Shown here in pieces: positions 62,086-64,000 of a stretch of DNA of 64,000 nucleotides; the first letter of the stretch is position 1, and each line of letters starts with the position of its first letter. The translations under genes were made by a program, and so were the position numbers. A model generated the notes under the pieces. That model was given only the letters and a program-made list of their open reading frames with translations, did not search any database and was not told the origin of the DNA. Source of the stretch: Chloroflexota bacterium (GTDB lineage Bacteria; Chloroflexota; Limnocylindria; Limnocylindrales; CSP1-4); assembly GCA_004297395.1 (NCBI GenBank), contig SCUO01000093.1, forward strand, positions 1 through 64,000. Direction: 5' to 3'.

Positions 62086-63206
62086 TGGCCCCACGCACCG
62101 GCAAGGGCCAGCTTCGCGTCGGCGTGCTCGGCGCGGGCATGATCTCGACGATCGAGTACGGCTACCTTCCGCATCTCGGCAAGATCCGCGATCGGGTACA
62201 TGTCGTCGCCATCGCCAATCGCGGCCTGGAGAAGGCCCGCGCCGTGGCCGAGTCGCAGCACATCGACCACGCGGTTGCCTCGCTTGATGAGCTCCTCGCC
62301 TTCGACATCGACGCGGTCGTGAACCTGTTGCCCGGGCCCGACCACTTCCGTGCCTCACGCACGATCCTCGAGTCGGGGCGCCACCTCGTCACCGAGAAGC
62401 CCATCGCAGGCACGATGGCCGAGGCCGACGAGCTGCTCGACCTCGCGGATCGCGCCGGGCTCTACGTCGTCTCGGCGCCCGCCGACATGCTCGCGGCACC
62501 ATGGGCACGCGCCCGCGACCTCGTGGCCCGCGGGGCGATTGGCAAGGTTGCGTTTGCTCGCGTCCAGTCTTCGCACGCCGGGGCGGCCGGCCTGGCCTGG
62601 CCGGTCAACCCATCCCAGTTCTACCAGCGCGGGGTCGGGGCGCTGCTCGACATGGGGGTGTACGGCCTCACGCAGGCCACGGGCGTGCTGGGGCCGGCAC
62701 GGCGGGTGTCCGCCCTGTCGGGGATCACGGTCCCCGTCCGCCGGACGCGCGGTGGTCCGTTCGACGGCCTCGAGATCCCGGTGACCGCCCCCGACAACAA
62801 CCTCGTCCTTCTCGACTTCGGCGAGGCGACCTTCGCAGTCATCGACGGCACCTTCAACGTCGTCGCCTCACGGGCGCCTCGTATGGAGGTCTACGGGCTG
62901 GAGGGCACGCTGCTTGTCAACCGACCCGACGAGGCTGTGCCGCCGATCGAGGTCTACCGCCTGGATGCCGCCCCCGGAATCGCCGGCTGGGTGACGCCGC
63001 GGACCTATGAGATCTTCCCGGAGGGGTCGGACCGCTTTGTCGAGCTCCAGCGCGGAGCCCTGATCGAGCACCTGGCCGACTGCATCCGGGATGGACGGCA
63101 GCCGGTCGCGAGTGGCTACCACGCGCGCCACGTCCTCGAGGTCATGCTCGCGGCAGAACGATCGGCCGCAGAGGGAAGGGTCATCGATGTGGCCTCGACG
63201 TTCTGA
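62085..63206 (+). CDS. Gfo/Idh/MocA family oxidoreductase (3 of 3)
   Basis: 373 residues. 'RVGVLGAGMISTIEYGYLPHL' binds NAD(P); 'VVNLLPGPDHFRASRTILESGRHLVTEKPIAG' carries EKP; 'RGVGALLDMGVYGLTQATGVLG' is the C-domain substrate region, with Asp in DMGVYG as in this family. TGATG overlap ties it to the kinase. It probably oxidises or reduces the sugar handled by the kinase or radical enzyme. Confidence 0.9.
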   Translation: MAPRTGKGQLRVGVLGAGMISTIEYGYLPHLGKIRDRVHVVAIANRGLEKARAVAESQHIDHAVASLDELLAFDIDAVVNLLPGPDHFRASRTILESGRHLVTEKPIAGTMAEADELLDLADRAGLYVVSAPADMLAAPWARARDLVARGAIGKVAFARVQSSHAGAAGLAWPVNPSQFYQRGVGALLDMGVYGLTQATGVLGPARRVSALSGITVPVRRTRGGPFDGLEIPVTAPDNNLVLLDFGEATFAVIDGTFNVVASRAPRMEVYGLEGTLLVNRPDEAVPPIEVYRLDAAPGIAGWVTPRTYEIFPEGSDRFVELQRGALIEHLADCIRDGRQPVASGYHARHVLEVMLAAERSAAEGRVIDVASTF

Positions 63207-63257
63207 CACCACGCCCCGAAGCATCGTGTTCCGTTCGCGCCACGTCCGGGACCGATC

Positions 63258-63797
63258 TTGAGCGCCGCCGAAGGATCCGCCCGGCACGGAGCCGGGCGCC
63301 CCGCGACGATCATCGTCGTGATCGGGCCAGCGGGGTCAGGAAAGTCTACGGTTGCGGCCGCGCTGGGGCGCCGGCTCGGCTGGCCGATCGCCGACGGCGA
63401 TGACTTCCACTCGACCGCCAGCATCGAGAAGATGAGCTCGGGCCAGCCGCTGGACGACGACGACCGGTTGCCGTGGCTCGCGGCGATCGGACGGTGGATC
63501 GACGAGCAGGTGGCAGCCAACCGGTCCGCGATCGTGGCGTGCTCGGCGCTGCGGAGAACCTATCGGGAGATGCTCAGGGGCGGCCGCAGCGGGGTCTGGT
63601 TCGCGTGTCTCGAGGTGCGTCGTGAGGAACTCGACCGCCGGGTTGGACGCCGGCGGGGCCACTTCATGCCCGTCTCACTCGTCGCGGACCAGCTCAAGGT
63701 CCAGGAGCCGTTGGGGGCCGACGAGCCGGGGGTCATCGTCGACGCGGGTCAACCGCCGCAGGCCGTCGTGGCGGCGATCATCAGCCGCTTGCCCTGA
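63258..63797 (+). CDS. gntK: Gluconokinase (GntK type)
   Basis: 179 residues. P-loop 'IGPAGSGKSTVAAALGRRL', 'ADGDDFHSTASIEKMSSGQPLDDDDRLPWL' (GntK signature with substrate Asp/His), 'VACSALRRTYREMLR', 'RRGHFMPVSLVADQL'. It makes 6-phosphogluconate from gluconate with ATP, feeding the pentose phosphate or Entner-Doudoroff route. It begins with TTG 63258, 51 nt after the Gfo/Idh gene on the same strand. Confidence 0.92.
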   Translation: MSAAEGSARHGAGRPATIIVVIGPAGSGKSTVAAALGRRLGWPIADGDDFHSTASIEKMSSGQPLDDDDRLPWLAAIGRWIDEQVAANRSAIVACSALRRTYREMLRGGRSGVWFACLEVRREELDRRVGRRRGHFMPVSLVADQLKVQEPLGADEPGVIVDAGQPPQAVVAAIISRLP

Positions 63798-63852
63798 GGT
63801 ATCGGCCCGCGCGCTCCCAGGTCACAGGTGAAGCGCGGCAAGGACGAGCCGC

Positions 63853-64000
63853 TCAAGCCTCGGCGATCACCCCGATGGAGATCGAGAAGCCGGCCCGGCG
63901 ATGGGACAGCGGCAGGAGCGTGCTCTGGCCGATCGGCCCGTCGCCCGGGAACCAGCGGGCCCACTCCTCGTTGAAGAGATCGAAGTCGCCGGCCTCGCGG
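63853..64000 (-). CDS. RidA/YjgF-like protein, C-terminal part
   Basis: The minus strand reads in from the right edge as 'DFDLFNEEWARWFPGDGP' ... 'AGFSISIGVIAEA' then stop (TGA, complement of 63853-63855). The F-x-x-x-N-E-x-W-x-x-x-FP pattern followed by a short strand resembles the end of RidA-family proteins, which hydrolyse reactive enamines/imines. Only about 48 residues are visible; convergent with gntK. Confidence 0.6.
   Translation of the reverse strand, partial: REAGDFDLFNEEWARWFPGDGPIGQSTLLPLSHRRAGFSISIGVIAEA

Overview
Organism: GC-rich DNA (roughly 70% by eye) with frequent GTG starts, few AT-rich promoters, a ResB-type cytochrome c assembly protein, an LLM (F420/flavin) oxidoreductase, a MalT-like LuxR regulator, a GSIII next to a GSI-alpha, and lipoprotein-dependent sugar uptake. 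This fits a high-GC Chloroflexota (Candidatus Limnocylindria-like) or, less likely, an Actinomycetota. No rRNA or universal marker is present, so this is inference.

Left third (1-18.5 kb): ordinary chromosome. It holds the N-terminus of a membrane protein, tRNA-Pro(TGG), a DsrE-like protein and a six-TM adenylate cyclase. A rightward series follows: LLM oxidoreductase, Lrp regulator, membrane diguanylate cyclase, ResB, PucR/CdaR-like regulator, GSIII, GSI. After it come a TetR regulator with an operator-like dyad, a leftward response regulator / GAF / histidine kinase operon, OsmC, an MFS exporter and tRNA-Pro(CGG).

Accessory stretch (18.5-29.7 kb): begins exactly at tRNA-Pro(CGG). Partial copies of that tRNA's 3' end recur at about 22.95, 24.26-24.29 and 25.77 kb and separate small units: MalT-like LuxR regulator + DUF4386 + small protein; a phosphotransferase; a repeat-rich diguanylate cyclase. 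Beyond them lie a frameshifted M28 peptidase and fragments of GGDEF, EAL and Fn3 genes, then a BMP-family binding protein and an intact secreted Fn3 protein. No integrase is visible.

Right half (29.7-64 kb): a carbohydrate catabolism region. Leftward from a TTGACA promoter: DeoR repressor, a fused E1alpha-beta, a fused E2-E3 and transaldolase, so a whole 2-oxoacid dehydrogenase complex is encoded by two polypeptides. Other genes are a Gfo/Idh dehydrogenase, a TIM-barrel isomerase, a GH88-like uronyl hydrolase, and the coupled set KDG kinase, KDPG aldolase, aldehyde dehydrogenase, CoA-transferase, enoyl-CoA hydratase. Then come an RbsABC-type importer with two permeases, two GMC oxidoreductases, a second Gfo/Idh, an AraC regulator, a glycyl radical enzyme with its activase, a large ROK-like kinase, a third Gfo/Idh and gluconokinase. 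A RidA-like gene runs off the right edge.

Working together (inference): unsaturated uronides or oxidised sugars are imported, cleaved by the GH88-like hydrolase or through 3-keto chemistry (GMC/Gfo/TIM barrel), passed through KDG to pyruvate and triose phosphate, and pyruvate is oxidised by the fused dehydrogenase. The glycyl radical operon looks like a separate oxygen-sensitive branch for a sugar or polyol whose substrate cannot be named from sequence.
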